A DNA stretch of 64,000 nucleotides, taken from positions 632,270 through 696,269 of the forward strand of contig NC_015666.1 of assembly GCF_000217715.1 (NCBI RefSeq). Reading direction: 5' to 3'. The notes below the pieces were generated by a model. That model searched no databases. It was not told the origin of the DNA and saw nothing but the letters and a program-made list of their open reading frames with translations. Shown here piece by piece: positions 42,285 to 50,827 of this stretch. The translations under genes and the position numbers were made by a program. Every line of letters starts with the position of its first letter. The first letter of the stretch is position 1. Source of the DNA: Halopiger xanaduensis SH-6. Lineage in GTDB: Archaea; Halobacteriota; Halobacteria; Halobacteriales; Natrialbaceae.

Positions 42285-44468
42285 GTGTCCGAGACTACCG
42301 GGTACATGCGCTTTTTCCCGTACGACCAGCCGTACGAGAATCAGCGCGAGGCGATGGACCGCATCCACAACGCCCTGGTACGCGGGCAGAACGTCCTCTT
42401 CGAGGGGGCCTGCGGGACCGGCAAGACCCTCTCCTCGCTCGTGCCCGCCCTCGAGGTCGCCCGCGAGCAGAACAAGACGGTGGTCATCACGACCAACGTC
42501 CACCAGCAGATGCGCCAGTTCGTCGCCGAAGCCCGGGCGATCACGCGCGAGGAGTCGATTCGCGCCGTCGTCTTCAAGGGAAAGGGCTCGATGTGTCACA
42601 TCGACGTCGGCTACGAGGAGTGCCAGGCGCTGCGGGACAACACCCGCGCGCTGGTCGACGCCGAGCGCGACAAGCAACAACTCGAGCGCCGCCAGCGCGA
42701 ACTCCTAACGGAGAGCCAGGAGGAGGGTAGCGGCGGCTCCGCGGCCGACGCCCGCTCCGCCGTCATGGACGAACTCGAGAATATCGAGGAGCGACTCGAG
42801 GATCTCGAGGACCAGAACGTCTGCGACTACTACCGGAACAACCTCACCCAGGATACGGACGACTTCTTCGGCTGGCTCTTCGAGGACGTCCGCACGCCGG
42901 ACGACATCTACGAGTACGCCGAGCAACAGCAACTCTGCGGCTACGAACTCCTGAAGGAGGGCATCGAGGGCGTCGATCTCGTCGTCTGTAACTACCACCA
43001 CCTGCTGGACCCGATGATCCGCGAGCAGTTCTTCCGCTGGCTCGGCCGCGACCCCGAGGACGTCATCGCGGTCTTCGACGAGGCGCACAACGTCGAGGAC
43101 GCCGCCCGCGACCACGCCACGCAACACTGCTCGGAACGGACCTTCGAGTCGGCCCTGGACGAACTCGCCGACGCCGACGACCCGCGCTCGGAGGACGCCG
43201 CGAACGTCCTCTCGGCGTTCCACCGCGCGCTCGTCGAAATCTACGAGGACTCGTTCGGCTTCGGCGAGCGCGAACAGATCGGCGAGAACTGGGCGGACGT
43301 CCCCATCGCCAACGAAGACCGCAAGGACGACCTCACGCTCGAGTTCCTCCAGCGCTACTCGGGACAGGGGATTCAGGACGACCTCGAGGCCGCGATGAAG
43401 CTGGGTCAGGAACTCGACCAGCAGTACGAGGAAGCGTATCGGGAGGGCGAGACCGCGACCCGGACGGAGTGTCAGACCCTGCAGGCCGCCGCCTTCGTCA
43501 GCGCGTGGATGTCGGAGGGCTCGAAGGAGGGCCAGTACCCGGTCGTCTCCGTCACGCGCGACGCCGGCACCGACGAGATCTACGGCCGCGCGGAGCTCTA
43601 TACGTGCCTCCCGCGGCAGGTCACGGGTCAACTGTTCGAGGAGGTGTACGCGACCGTCCTGATGAGCGCCACCCTCCAGCCGTTCGACGTCACCGAGGAC
43701 GTGCTCGGCCTCGAGGATCCCGTCACGATGGCCTACGGGCTGCAGTTTCCCGAGGAGAACCGCCGCACCTACGCCGTCGAGACGCCGCCGCTCTTTGCGT
43801 CGGACCGGGACGATCCCGCCGTCCAGGAGGAGGTCACCGACGCGATCTACGACGCCGTCCGGATGACGCCCGGCAACACGCTCGCCTTCTTCCCGAACTA
43901 CGGCGAGGCCGAGCGGTACGCGGATCGGCTCGAGCGGCGGCTCGGCGGCGACCGGCGGATTCACCTGGACGAGCCGGGCGTCGCGGTCGAGGAACTCCGG
44001 CAGGAGTTCGTCGCGGAGGACAAGGCGGTGCTCTGTACCTCGCTGTGGGGAACGCTCGCGGAAGGAGTCAGTTTCGACGGCGACGACGCCCACACCGTCC
44101 TCGTGGTCGGCGTCCCCTACCCGCACCTCGACGACCGCGCGGAGGCGGTCCAGGAGGCCTACGACGTCGCCTTCGACGGCACCGAAACCGGTTGGCGCTA
44201 CGCCGTCGAGATTCCGACGGTCCGCAAGACGCGACAGGCGCTCGGCCGCGTGCTCCGCTCGCCCGACGACGTCGGCGTCCGCGCACTGCTGGACCGGCGC
44301 TACTCGCGCTCGGCGAAGTCGGACCTCGGCCGGTACAGCGTCAACGGCACCTTCCCCCACGAGGAGCGCGAGGAACTGATCGACATCGGCCCGGAAAAAC
44401 TCAAGTTCGCGATGCGGAACTTCTACGGCGACCACGGCACCTACGACGGCGAACCGCCGGCGCCGTGA
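42285..44468 (+). CDS. XPD/Rad3-like Fe-S DNA helicase
   Basis: The 727-residue helicase starts at GTG 42285, the position predicted by a TATA-like TTTTATCG at 42254-42261. It has motif I EGACGTGKT (about 41-49), the DEAH box VIAVFDEAHNVEDA and motif VI RQALGRVLRSPDD. Cysteines in KGSMCHIDVGYEEC, NVCDYY and QQLCGYE form the Fe-S domain. It unwinds DNA 5'-3' in excision repair or transcription-linked processes. An in-frame ATG at 42306 is an alternative start. Size is normal for archaeal XPD homologs. Confidence 0.94.
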   Translation: MSETTGYMRFFPYDQPYENQREAMDRIHNALVRGQNVLFEGACGTGKTLSSLVPALEVAREQNKTVVITTNVHQQMRQFVAEARAITREESIRAVVFKGKGSMCHIDVGYEECQALRDNTRALVDAERDKQQLERRQRELLTESQEEGSGGSAADARSAVMDELENIEERLEDLEDQNVCDYYRNNLTQDTDDFFGWLFEDVRTPDDIYEYAEQQQLCGYELLKEGIEGVDLVVCNYHHLLDPMIREQFFRWLGRDPEDVIAVFDEAHNVEDAARDHATQHCSERTFESALDELADADDPRSEDAANVLSAFHRALVEIYEDSFGFGEREQIGENWADVPIANEDRKDDLTLEFLQRYSGQGIQDDLEAAMKLGQELDQQYEEAYREGETATRTECQTLQAAAFVSAWMSEGSKEGQYPVVSVTRDAGTDEIYGRAELYTCLPRQVTGQLFEEVYATVLMSATLQPFDVTEDVLGLEDPVTMAYGLQFPEENRRTYAVETPPLFASDRDDPAVQEEVTDAIYDAVRMTPGNTLAFFPNYGEAERYADRLERRLGGDRRIHLDEPGVAVEELRQEFVAEDKAVLCTSLWGTLAEGVSFDGDDAHTVLVVGVPYPHLDDRAEAVQEAYDVAFDGTETGWRYAVEIPTVRKTRQALGRVLRSPDDVGVRALLDRRYSRSAKSDLGRYSVNGTFPHEEREELIDIGPEKLKFAMRNFYGDHGTYDGEPPAP

Positions 44469-44483
44469 GCGGTACGAGTCGCG

Positions 44484-44834
44484 TTACTCGATCGTCACGT
44501 CGGCGACGCCGCCGATGACCATCACGGCGTGCTTTCCGCCGTTCTCGACGGCCACCTCGAACGTCTCCGACTCCGCGACGGTCCAGGTATCGACGATTCC
44601 GTTCTCGACGTGATCGAGCCGCAGGCTGATCCCCTCGCGCTCGAGGTCGCTGTCCTCGAGCGGGAAGACCTCCTGAACGTCGACCGAAACAGACAGTTCG
44701 GCCCCCTCGTCGGCACTGAACTCCACGCGTTCGTCCTCGCCGAGCGTCGTGTCGACACCGCCGCTCGACAAGAGGCTGCTACAGCCGGCGAGCGGGATCA
44801 CCGCTGCGAGAGAAAGGTATGTCCGTCGGTGCAT
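44484..44834 (-). CDS. Tat lipoprotein of unknown function
   Basis: The 116-residue protein has a twin-arginine lipoprotein signal (RRTYLSLAAVIPLAGC) with lipidated Cys at about 18. A single small beta-rich domain (about 35-116) follows, with SVSVDVQEVFPLEDSDLE and TFEVAVENGGKHAVMVIGG. No enzyme motif is seen. It sits on the outer face of the membrane. It converges with the XPD-like gene. Confidence 0.75.
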   Translation of the reverse strand: MHRRTYLSLAAVIPLAGCSSLLSSGGVDTTLGEDERVEFSADEGAELSVSVDVQEVFPLEDSDLEREGISLRLDHVENGIVDTWTVAESETFEVAVENGGKHAVMVIGGVADVTIE

Positions 44835-44970
44835 AGTCCGAGGTATCAGTACGCGAAAATATAGCTACTGGCCGATTCCGGGTCGAAAACGGGGCCGAAA
44901 TCGACGGCGTCGCAGCGTCCGAGAGCGGTTCGTCGGGACTGTCGAACTGACCGATCGACGTCTCGTCGAC

Positions 44971-45294
44971 TCAGTCCGCGGCCTCCGCCTCGAGCGGGTC
45001 CCAGGCGTCGTAGCCGCCGGCCATGCTTGCGACCGAGTCGGCGTCGCCGTACTCCTCGATGAGCCTGGCGGCCTGCACCGAGGTCTTGCCGACGTAGCAG
45101 TAGACGACCACGTCGTCGGCCCAGTCGCGGTCGACGACGGTGTCCTCGAGTTCCTCGATGGTGACGTGTTCGGCGCCGGGGAGGTGGCCGTCGTCGTAGG
45201 CGTCGGCGTCGCGGACGTCGATGAGGTCGAACTCGTCATCGTCGCCGCGCTCGATGCGTTCGCGGACCGTTTCAGGGGAGAGTTCCTCGACCAT
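44971..45294 (-). CDS. Single-domain rhodanese
   Basis: The 107-residue rhodanese starts MVEELSPETVRERIERGDDD, with the active loop VVYCYVGKTSVQAA (Cys about 69). It follows the TusA-like gene by two bases and ends the tsuA-tusA-rhodanese unit. It likely accepts sulfur from imported thiosulfate. Confidence 0.9.
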   Translation of the reverse strand: MVEELSPETVRERIERGDDDEFDLIDVRDADAYDDGHLPGAEHVTIEELEDTVVDRDWADDVVVYCYVGKTSVQAARLIEEYGDADSVASMAGGYDAWDPLEAEAAD

Positions 45295-45296
45295 CG

Positions 45297-45590
45297 TTAC
45301 TGCTTGCGGAGGTAGATCCGGTAGGTCGCGTCCCCGCTGCGCCAGACCTTCGCCTCGGCGTCGTCGCCGACGGCCTTGGGCACGTTCTCGGTGCAGGGGA
45401 CGTGATCCGTCTCCTGGACGAGGAGGTCGCCCGATTCCAGTTGCTGGAGGCCCTTCTTGGCCTCGACCTGTGGGTACGGGCAGACCTCGCCCATCATGTC
45501 CTGGACGAGGTCGGCCTCCTCGAGCAGTTCCTCGGCTTCGTCGTCGCTCAGTTCGTCCGGCGTGTCGGTGACGTCGTCGATGGATGGCAT
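45297..45590 (-). CDS. tusA: TusA-like sulfur carrier protein
   Basis: The 97-residue protein has an acidic N-terminus of about 30 residues and the TusA motif GEVCPYPQVEAKKGLQQL, whose Cys carries persulfide sulfur. The CPxP element is intact and a second Cys lies in DHVPCTENV. It sits between the thiosulfate transporter and a rhodanese, so it probably passes sulfur from the imported substrate to acceptors. Confidence 0.9.
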   Translation of the reverse strand: MPSIDDVTDTPDELSDDEAEELLEEADLVQDMMGEVCPYPQVEAKKGLQQLESGDLLVQETDHVPCTENVPKAVGDDAEAKVWRSGDATYRIYLRKQ

Positions 45591-45656
45591 TGTGGTGCGT
45601 GTGTTAGTCGTATCGCGTGGTGTTGGTGTAATTGGCGAACGATTCTTTCAGATCGC

Positions 45657-46829
45657 TTAGATCGCGCAGCCGACCTCGCGGTAGATCCAGTGGGTCATCA
45701 CGTAGACGCCGGCGACGATGCCGACGGCGGCGATAAAGGAGTGGACCGACAGCTCCGCGATGCCGGAGTAGATGTTCCCGATGTTGCAGCCCGGCGCGAG
45801 CCGCGAGCCGGCGCCCATCGCGAGGCCGCCGAAGACGGCGTTGGGGAGCCGGCGGCGCTTCGGGACCCGAAGCGAGAAGTCCCCGCTCCAGACGGCGGCC
45901 AGAAACGCGCCGACGATGACGAACGCGATCATCACCATGTCGACGGTGACGCCGACGCCCTGCCCCTGGAACAGCACCGAGCCCCAGTACTCGAACGAGC
46001 CCGCGTCGACGCCGACCTGCGAAAGCAGGTAGCCCGTCCAGCGGGCCTCGGGGCCGGTCACGCCGACGATCGAGACCTGGGTGAACCACAGCACCGCGGC
46101 GGCGGTGATTCCAAGCGCCGCGGTGCGGGGGTCCCACGGCTGCTTGCTCGCTTCGATCGGATTCCGCCAGGCGCGGGCCAGGCCGGCGAAGTACGCGCGA
46201 GTCCCGTCCGCGAACTGCCGGAGGCCCACGGCGGGCGCGGCCAGCGCCGCCGGTCGGAATTCGGCCGCGTCGGCGCGCTCGCCGAGCGCGGCGCCGACCG
46301 ACGAACGGCCGGTGAGCGTCGCGTAGACGAGCAATACGGCGCCCGAGACCAACAGCGCGAGCAGGCCGGCCGGCAGCGAGGAGTACGCGAACAGGCTCAC
46401 GCCCTCGCCGAAGGTCAGCGCGTCGAAGTACGTGCTCTCGAGCGTCGGGAAGGCGACGGTGAAGCCGGCGTAGCCGACGCCCATGAACAGCAGGGTGAGC
46501 CAGAACTGGAGGTAGCCCTCGCCGGCCCGGTAGAGCGTGCCGCTGGCGCAGCCGCCGGCGTAGGTCATCCCCACGCCGAAGACGAAGCCGCCGACGAGGC
46601 CGGTCAGGCCCCAGCGCGGCGTCCAGAACCCCTGGTAGTAGCCGAATTGGTAGGCGATGCCCCAGAAGACCATCGTGAGCAGCGTCGCCGCGAGAACGCC
46701 CTTCGTGACCCGGGAGTCCTTGTAGGCGAAGAAGTCCCGGAAGGCGTTCACGAAGCAGAACCGCCCCTTCTGGAGGAAGGCCCCGAGGGCGATCCCGACG
46801 ACCGCTGCGACGAGTAGCGTCGAAACCAC
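45657..46829 (-). CDS. YeeE/YedE (TsuA) thiosulfate transporter
   Basis: The 390-residue membrane protein has nine or more helices and the repeated motifs of the YeeE/YedE family. Cysteines lie in GRFCFVNAFRDFFA, TYAGGCASGTLYRAGEGYLQ and LAPGCNIGNIYSG; the last two correspond to the conserved cysteines of TsuA thiosulfate transporters. It heads the tusA and rhodanese unit (66 bases before tusA). A TATA-like GGGTTAAG (46852-46859) lies 23-30 bases upstream of its GTG start, and an 8-base inverted repeat at 46889-46907 lies further upstream. Confidence 0.88.
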   Translation of the reverse strand: MVSTLLVAAVVGIALGAFLQKGRFCFVNAFRDFFAYKDSRVTKGVLAATLLTMVFWGIAYQFGYYQGFWTPRWGLTGLVGGFVFGVGMTYAGGCASGTLYRAGEGYLQFWLTLLFMGVGYAGFTVAFPTLESTYFDALTFGEGVSLFAYSSLPAGLLALLVSGAVLLVYATLTGRSSVGAALGERADAAEFRPAALAAPAVGLRQFADGTRAYFAGLARAWRNPIEASKQPWDPRTAALGITAAAVLWFTQVSIVGVTGPEARWTGYLLSQVGVDAGSFEYWGSVLFQGQGVGVTVDMVMIAFVIVGAFLAAVWSGDFSLRVPKRRRLPNAVFGGLAMGAGSRLAPGCNIGNIYSGIAELSVHSFIAAVGIVAGVYVMTHWIYREVGCAI

Positions 46830-46888
46830 ACCGTTGCCAGGGCCCTGAACGACTTAACCCGCAGCCAGTCGGCCGCTTTGGCCACGGC

Positions 46889-46907
46889 TCGAGACGCGCC
46901 GTCTCGA
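46889..46907. promoter_or_regulatory. Inverted repeat upstream of the thiosulfate transporter
   Basis: TCGAGACG at 46889-46896 and CGTCTCGA at 46900-46907 form perfect 8-base arms with a 3-base spacer. It lies about 60 bases upstream of the tsuA-type start within a 272-base gap (46830-47101) where no gene is seen. A regulator site is plausible. Confidence 0.35.
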
Positions 46908-47101
46908 AAAATCGGGTGCATACGACGGGTCTCTCGGTCGATGTGCGGACGGAACCGTCTCGCCCCGCGGCGTAGAAACCAGCGGTATTTGCGGATCCCG
47001 AATGCGAATGTCTGGGATACGGGACGCCGTCACGAACGGTCGACCGGCGCCGCGGGGACGGTAGCGGTACAGAGGTACGGAAAGCGGCGCTCCCGAACCG
47101 A

Positions 47102-47602
47102 TCAGGCCGGTAACGACACGCGGCTCACCGGTAGCTTGTAGGTACCGTCCCAGAACTCGAGCTCGCTGACCGTCCAGGTCACCGGCTCGATCTCGCGGTC
47201 GGCCAGCCGCCGCGCGGTCTCGGCGTCGCCGCCGCGGGCCAATGTTACGTGCGGAACGTAATCGGCACCCTCGAGGCCGTCGACGGCGTCGAAGGTCTCG
47301 GCGAGGTCTGCGTGCAGCGCCTCGAGACCGGGGCTCTCGACGGCGAGGTAGACGACCGGCGCGGAGCCCAGCGGCGGGTCCGCGAAGTAGTCGATCCCCG
47401 TAATGCGGGCTTCGACTGCGGGGGCGCTCTCGAGCGCGCGGTGGACGCGGTGTTGTAACTGGGAGACGTGATCGGCGTCGCCGAGGCGCTTGAGCAGACA
47501 GGAGTGGGTTTCGCGGATCGTGTCGAAGCCGATGAGGTCGGGGTAGAGTTCGTCCGCGAGTTGGCGGACGCGGCCGGGGACGGGGACGTTGACGCTGTAC
47601 AC
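47102..47602 (-). CDS. 2'-5' RNA ligase-like phosphodiesterase
   Basis: The 166-residue protein of the 2H family starts (GTG) MYSVNVPVPGRVRQLADELY. One HxT motif is intact (HVTLAR, about 126). The first is altered to HSCLL near residue 33, with Cys in place of Thr. The family includes LigT-type enzymes acting on 2'-5' or cyclic phosphodiesters of RNA. The substitution may weaken or change activity. Confidence 0.75.
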   Translation of the reverse strand: MYSVNVPVPGRVRQLADELYPDLIGFDTIRETHSCLLKRLGDADHVSQLQHRVHRALESAPAVEARITGIDYFADPPLGSAPVVYLAVESPGLEALHADLAETFDAVDGLEGADYVPHVTLARGGDAETARRLADREIEPVTWTVSELEFWDGTYKLPVSRVSLPA

Positions 47603-47698
47603 GGTGGGTGCTCCGGGTCGGGCTAGGGGCGGCGCGATTATCAGTCTGGTGTCCTCGAACGCTTGACCTCGAGGCTGAGACAGGGATGTGCGGGCGCT

Positions 47699-47893
47699 TC
47701 AGAGCCGATCGAGCAACCAGAGGACGATCAGGACGGCGATCGCCAGTTGGACGATCACCACGAACGGGCCGAGCAGCCACGCGAGCCCGGACAGTAGCGT
47801 TTCGACGATTTCGATCACGAGCAGGACGGCGATCAGTCCGAGCACGAGTTTCAGGAGGGTCTCGACGTCGAGGGAACCGCGTCGATCGAGCAT
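47699..47893 (-). CDS. 64-residue hydrophobic protein
   Basis: It starts MLDRRGSLDVETLLKLVLGL and has two membrane helices (about 12-30 and 38-62), ending WLLDRL. Small proteins of this type are conserved in haloarchaea (DUF7554-like from memory); the role is unknown. It is divergent from the membrane-bound HTH gene at 47977. Confidence 0.6.
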   Translation of the reverse strand: MLDRRGSLDVETLLKLVLGLIAVLLVIEIVETLLSGLAWLLGPFVVIVQLAIAVLIVLWLLDRL

Positions 47894-47976
47894 ACAGTCA
47901 CGTACGGGGACTGGTTTGAAAAATACACTGCTACAGTCGGAAAGACCTATTTAGCCGGCTATGACATGTGCAGGTA

Positions 47977-49245
47977 ATGGACGGGAAGGGGCTGCGAGCC
48001 CTGCTTTGCGCGCTCGTAGTAGTCGGGTGCCTGTTCGCGGTCGCGCCGATCGGCGCACCGTTTGCGGCCGCGGACGCCGGGAACGGCGGCCCGAACGCGC
48101 TGGCACAGCAGGACGAGGGGCTGTCGCAGACGCAAACGCAACGGATGCAAGGAAACGGGAGCGGACAGGAGGGGAGCGACCAGCTCGACGACGCCGACGA
48201 GATACACATCGACGTCTTCGTCCGCGAGAACGGCTCGGCGAGATTCGTCGTCGACTACCGGTTCGAAAACGACTCCTCGGGCGACTGGGAGGCGCTTCGG
48301 GAGGACATCGAGGCCAACGGCGACACGTACGTGGCCGACGAGATGGACGCCTGGAACCGGACCCTCGAGGACAGCGCGAACGCGACGGACCGCGAAATGC
48401 ACCTCGAGAGCGGCGCGATCGGGACCGACACGAGTACGCAGCCGCGGAACCTCGGTCACGTCCAGGTTTCCTTCGAGTGGGTCAACTTCGCCTACGTCGA
48501 ACTCAATCGGATCGAAGTCGGCGACGTCCTGACCGGCATCGTCCTCTCGCAGGACACCACGATGGAGGTGTATCCGCCGGAGGGATACGTCATCAGCGAG
48601 GACGAATCTTCGACGGAATCCAACGAGGACTCGGTGTTCTGGCAGGGCGACAGCACCGATTTCACCGCCGATCCGCCGACGGTCGTGATGATCGAAAACG
48701 GCGACACGTCGAACGAGTCGGCGAACGCGACGCCGAACTCGGGTGCATCCGGCGAGCAAGGGCAAGGGCAGGGGCCGGCGATGCGGTGGGTCATCGTCGC
48801 GGGCGCGCTCGCGCTGCTGGCGGCCGTCGGCGCCGCCGGGTGGTGGATCCGCGATCGAGGGATTCTCGGCCCGAGTCCGGCTCCCGAATCCGGGGCCGGC
48901 GGCGGTTCGCCGCCGGCCGAGAGCGCGGCGAACGGCGGCGAGACGACGTCGAACGGGCCGCCGCCGGAACTGCTGAGCAACGAGGAGCGCGTCCTCCGCT
49001 TGCTCGAGCAGCGGGGCGGACGGATCAAACAGCAGGCGGTGGTCTCGGAACTGGACTGGACCGAGGCCAAGACGAGCCAGGTCGTCAGCGGCCTGCGCGA
49101 GGACGGCGAGATCGAGGTGTTCCGGATCGGCCGGGAGAACGTGCTGTCGCTGCCCGACGAGGGCGACGGCGGGAACCACAACGTGCCGTCGGGACCGGGA
49201 AGCGGTTCGGCGTCCGATCCGGAGACCAGCGCCGGAAAGGAGTGA
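47977..49245 (+). CDS. Membrane-anchored protein with cytoplasmic winged helix
   Basis: This is a 422-residue protein from the ATG at 47977; a GTG at 47968 is possible. It has a signal or membrane segment (LRALLCALVVVGCLFAVAPI), an ectodomain of about 200 residues with beta segments and sequons, a membrane helix (WVIVAGALALLAAVGAAGWW, about 270), a Gly/Pro/Ser linker and a winged helix (NEERVLRLLEQRGGRIKQQA, QVVSGLREDGEIEVFRIG). It would pass an external signal directly to DNA. CTATTTA at 47948-47954 suits a short leader. Confidence 0.8.
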   Translation: MDGKGLRALLCALVVVGCLFAVAPIGAPFAAADAGNGGPNALAQQDEGLSQTQTQRMQGNGSGQEGSDQLDDADEIHIDVFVRENGSARFVVDYRFENDSSGDWEALREDIEANGDTYVADEMDAWNRTLEDSANATDREMHLESGAIGTDTSTQPRNLGHVQVSFEWVNFAYVELNRIEVGDVLTGIVLSQDTTMEVYPPEGYVISEDESSTESNEDSVFWQGDSTDFTADPPTVVMIENGDTSNESANATPNSGASGEQGQGQGPAMRWVIVAGALALLAAVGAAGWWIRDRGILGPSPAPESGAGGGSPPAESAANGGETTSNGPPPELLSNEERVLRLLEQRGGRIKQQAVVSELDWTEAKTSQVVSGLREDGEIEVFRIGRENVLSLPDEGDGGNHNVPSGPGSGSASDPETSAGKE

Positions 49246-49281
49246 CGCGCTCGCGGTTCGGCCCGTAGAACCCGTGTAACA

Positions 49282-49298
49282 CTTGCCAAGCGGGCAAG
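49282..49298. promoter_or_regulatory. Inverted repeat before the argG-leader TATA box
   Basis: CTTGCC at 49282-49287 and GGCAAG at 49293-49298 form perfect 6-base arms with a 5-base spacer. The repeat abuts the TATA-like TTTAATA (49300-49306), covering the position of the transcription factor B recognition element. A regulator bound here would block or help promoter use. Confidence 0.55.
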
Positions 49299-49312
49299 CT
49301 TTAATACCACGA

Positions 49313-49440
49313 AGTAGTATAGAGCCACCAATGAGTCAGTCCGTCGGCGCCACGCTCGCCGTTCTCGGTACCGACGGGTCCGTTCTGGCGCGGCGGCCGC
49401 GGCGACCGCGACCGGGCCTTTGAGCCCGTACTATACTACT
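49313..49440. repeat. Inverted repeats bracketing a short reading frame
   Basis: AGTAGTATAG at 49313-49322 and CTATACTACT at 49431-49440 are perfect 10-base inverted copies lying 8 bases before and 7 bases after the short frame 49331-49423. Such bracketing could sequester the region in RNA if the transcript starts upstream, or be two half-sites for one regulator. Confidence 0.5.
49331..49423 (+). CDS. 30-residue Arg-rich leader peptide upstream of argG
   Basis: The frame encodes MSQSVGATLAVLGTDGSVLA followed by RRPRRPRPGL and a stop. Five of the last ten residues are Arg (codons CGG, CGG, CGG, CGA, CGA). A TATA-like TTTAATA at 49300-49306 would start transcription near 49329, so it has its own leaderless promoter. 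It lies about 155 bases upstream of argG, the first arginine gene. Arg-rich leaders can sense charged tRNA-Arg by attenuation, but argG also appears to have its own promoter (TTTAAG at 49544-49549). Confidence 0.5.
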   Translation: MSQSVGATLAVLGTDGSVLARRPRRPRPGL

Positions 49441-49579
49441 ACCCCACGTCCCGGTTCGTTCCAACGTTCCACCGTTGCAAGGAAACCCCCAATTTCCGGT
49501 TAGCAGCCGCTCTACCTTTAATTTTCTCGTCTTAAACCAATGAATTTAAGTCCGTCCTTCCGTTTCACTCGAGTACGAC

Positions 49580-50821
49580 ATGACCCGCGTGGCACTTGCG
49601 TTCTCGGGCGGCCTGGACACGACAGTCTGTGTCCCGCTGCTCGAGGAGGAGTACGGATACGACGAAGTAATCGGCGTTACGGTGGACGTCGGCCAGCCGG
49701 CCGAAGAGTTCGAGGAAGCCGAGGAAACCGCCGAGGCGCTCGATCTCGACCACTACGTCGTCGACGCGAAAGACGAATTTGCGGACCTCTGTCTCGAGAG
49801 CGTCCGAGCGAACGCGACCTACCAGGGCTACCCGCTCGGCACCGCACTGGCGCGACCCGTGATCGCGAAGGCGATCCTCGAGGTCGCCGAGGAGCAGGAC
49901 TGCGACGGCATCGCCCACGGCTGTACGGGCAAGGGCAACGACCAGCTCCGGTTCGAGGCCGTCTGGCGCGACTCGGATCTGGAAGTCATCGCGCCCGTGC
50001 GCGAACTCGGCCTGACCCGCGAGTGGGAACAGGAGTACGCCGACGAGCGCGACCTGCCCGTCGAGGGCGGCAGCGGCGGCGACTGGTCGATCGACACCAA
50101 CCTCTGGAGCCGCTCCGTCGAGGGCGACAAGCTCGAGGATCCGAGCTACGTTCCGCCGGAGGAGATCTACGCCTGGACCCAATCGCCCACCGGCGACAGC
50201 CAGGAGATCGAAATCGAGTTCGAGGAGGGCTACCCCGTCGCCGTCGACGGCGTCGAGTACGAGCCCGTCGAACTCATCCAGCACCTGAACGAGGTCGCCG
50301 GCCCCTACGGCGTCGGTCGCACGGACTCGATGGAGGACCGCATGCTCGGCCTGAAGGTCCGCGAAAACTACGAGCACCCGGCCGCGACGACCCTGCTGAA
50401 CGCCCACGAGGCCCTCGAGGGCCTCGTGCTCACCCAGGAGGAACGCGAGTTCAAGCAGCTGATCGATCAGCGCTGGGCGAAGAAGGGCTACGAAGGACTG
50501 GTCGACGCGCCGCTCGTGAGCGCGCTCGAGGGCTTTATCGCGGAGACCCAGAAGCGCGTCACTGGAACCGTCACGATCCGCTTCGAAGGCGGCCAAGCCC
50601 GCGCGGTCGCACGCGACAGCACGTTCGCGGCCTACTCGGCCGAACACGCCTCCTTCGACACGGAGACGGTCGGCAAGATCAAGCAGGAGGACGCCACCGG
50701 CGTCGCGAAGTACCACGGCTTCCAGCGCCGCCTCGCCAACGAGGCCATCGCGGCCAACGCCGAGGACGCGGAGGAGGTCGAACTCGCGACGGACGGTAGC
50801 GGCGACGAAACTGACGAGTAA
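49580..50821 (+). CDS. argG: Argininosuccinate synthase
   Basis: The 413-residue enzyme joins citrulline and aspartate with ATP to make argininosuccinate. The PP-loop ATP motif is LAFSGGLDTTVCVPLL (about 6-21), then DVGQPAEEFEEAEE, GTALARPVIAKAI, AHGCTGKGNDQLRFE, and substrate residues in GRTDSMEDRMLGLKVRENYE. It leads the arg cluster. Its promoter is probably TTTAAG at 49544-49549, giving a leader of about 10 bases. Seven bases separate it from argH. Confidence 0.97.
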   Translation: MTRVALAFSGGLDTTVCVPLLEEEYGYDEVIGVTVDVGQPAEEFEEAEETAEALDLDHYVVDAKDEFADLCLESVRANATYQGYPLGTALARPVIAKAILEVAEEQDCDGIAHGCTGKGNDQLRFEAVWRDSDLEVIAPVRELGLTREWEQEYADERDLPVEGGSGGDWSIDTNLWSRSVEGDKLEDPSYVPPEEIYAWTQSPTGDSQEIEIEFEEGYPVAVDGVEYEPVELIQHLNEVAGPYGVGRTDSMEDRMLGLKVRENYEHPAATTLLNAHEALEGLVLTQEEREFKQLIDQRWAKKGYEGLVDAPLVSALEGFIAETQKRVTGTVTIRFEGGQARAVARDSTFAAYSAEHASFDTETVGKIKQEDATGVAKYHGFQRRLANEAIAANAEDAEEVELATDGSGDETDE

Positions 50822-50827
50822 CAGACC

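Noticed and set aside
42705-44435. Reverse-strand frame of 576 residues opposite the XPD-like helicase
   Set aside because: It mirrors the codons of the helicase gene, which has clear helicase and Fe-S motifs.
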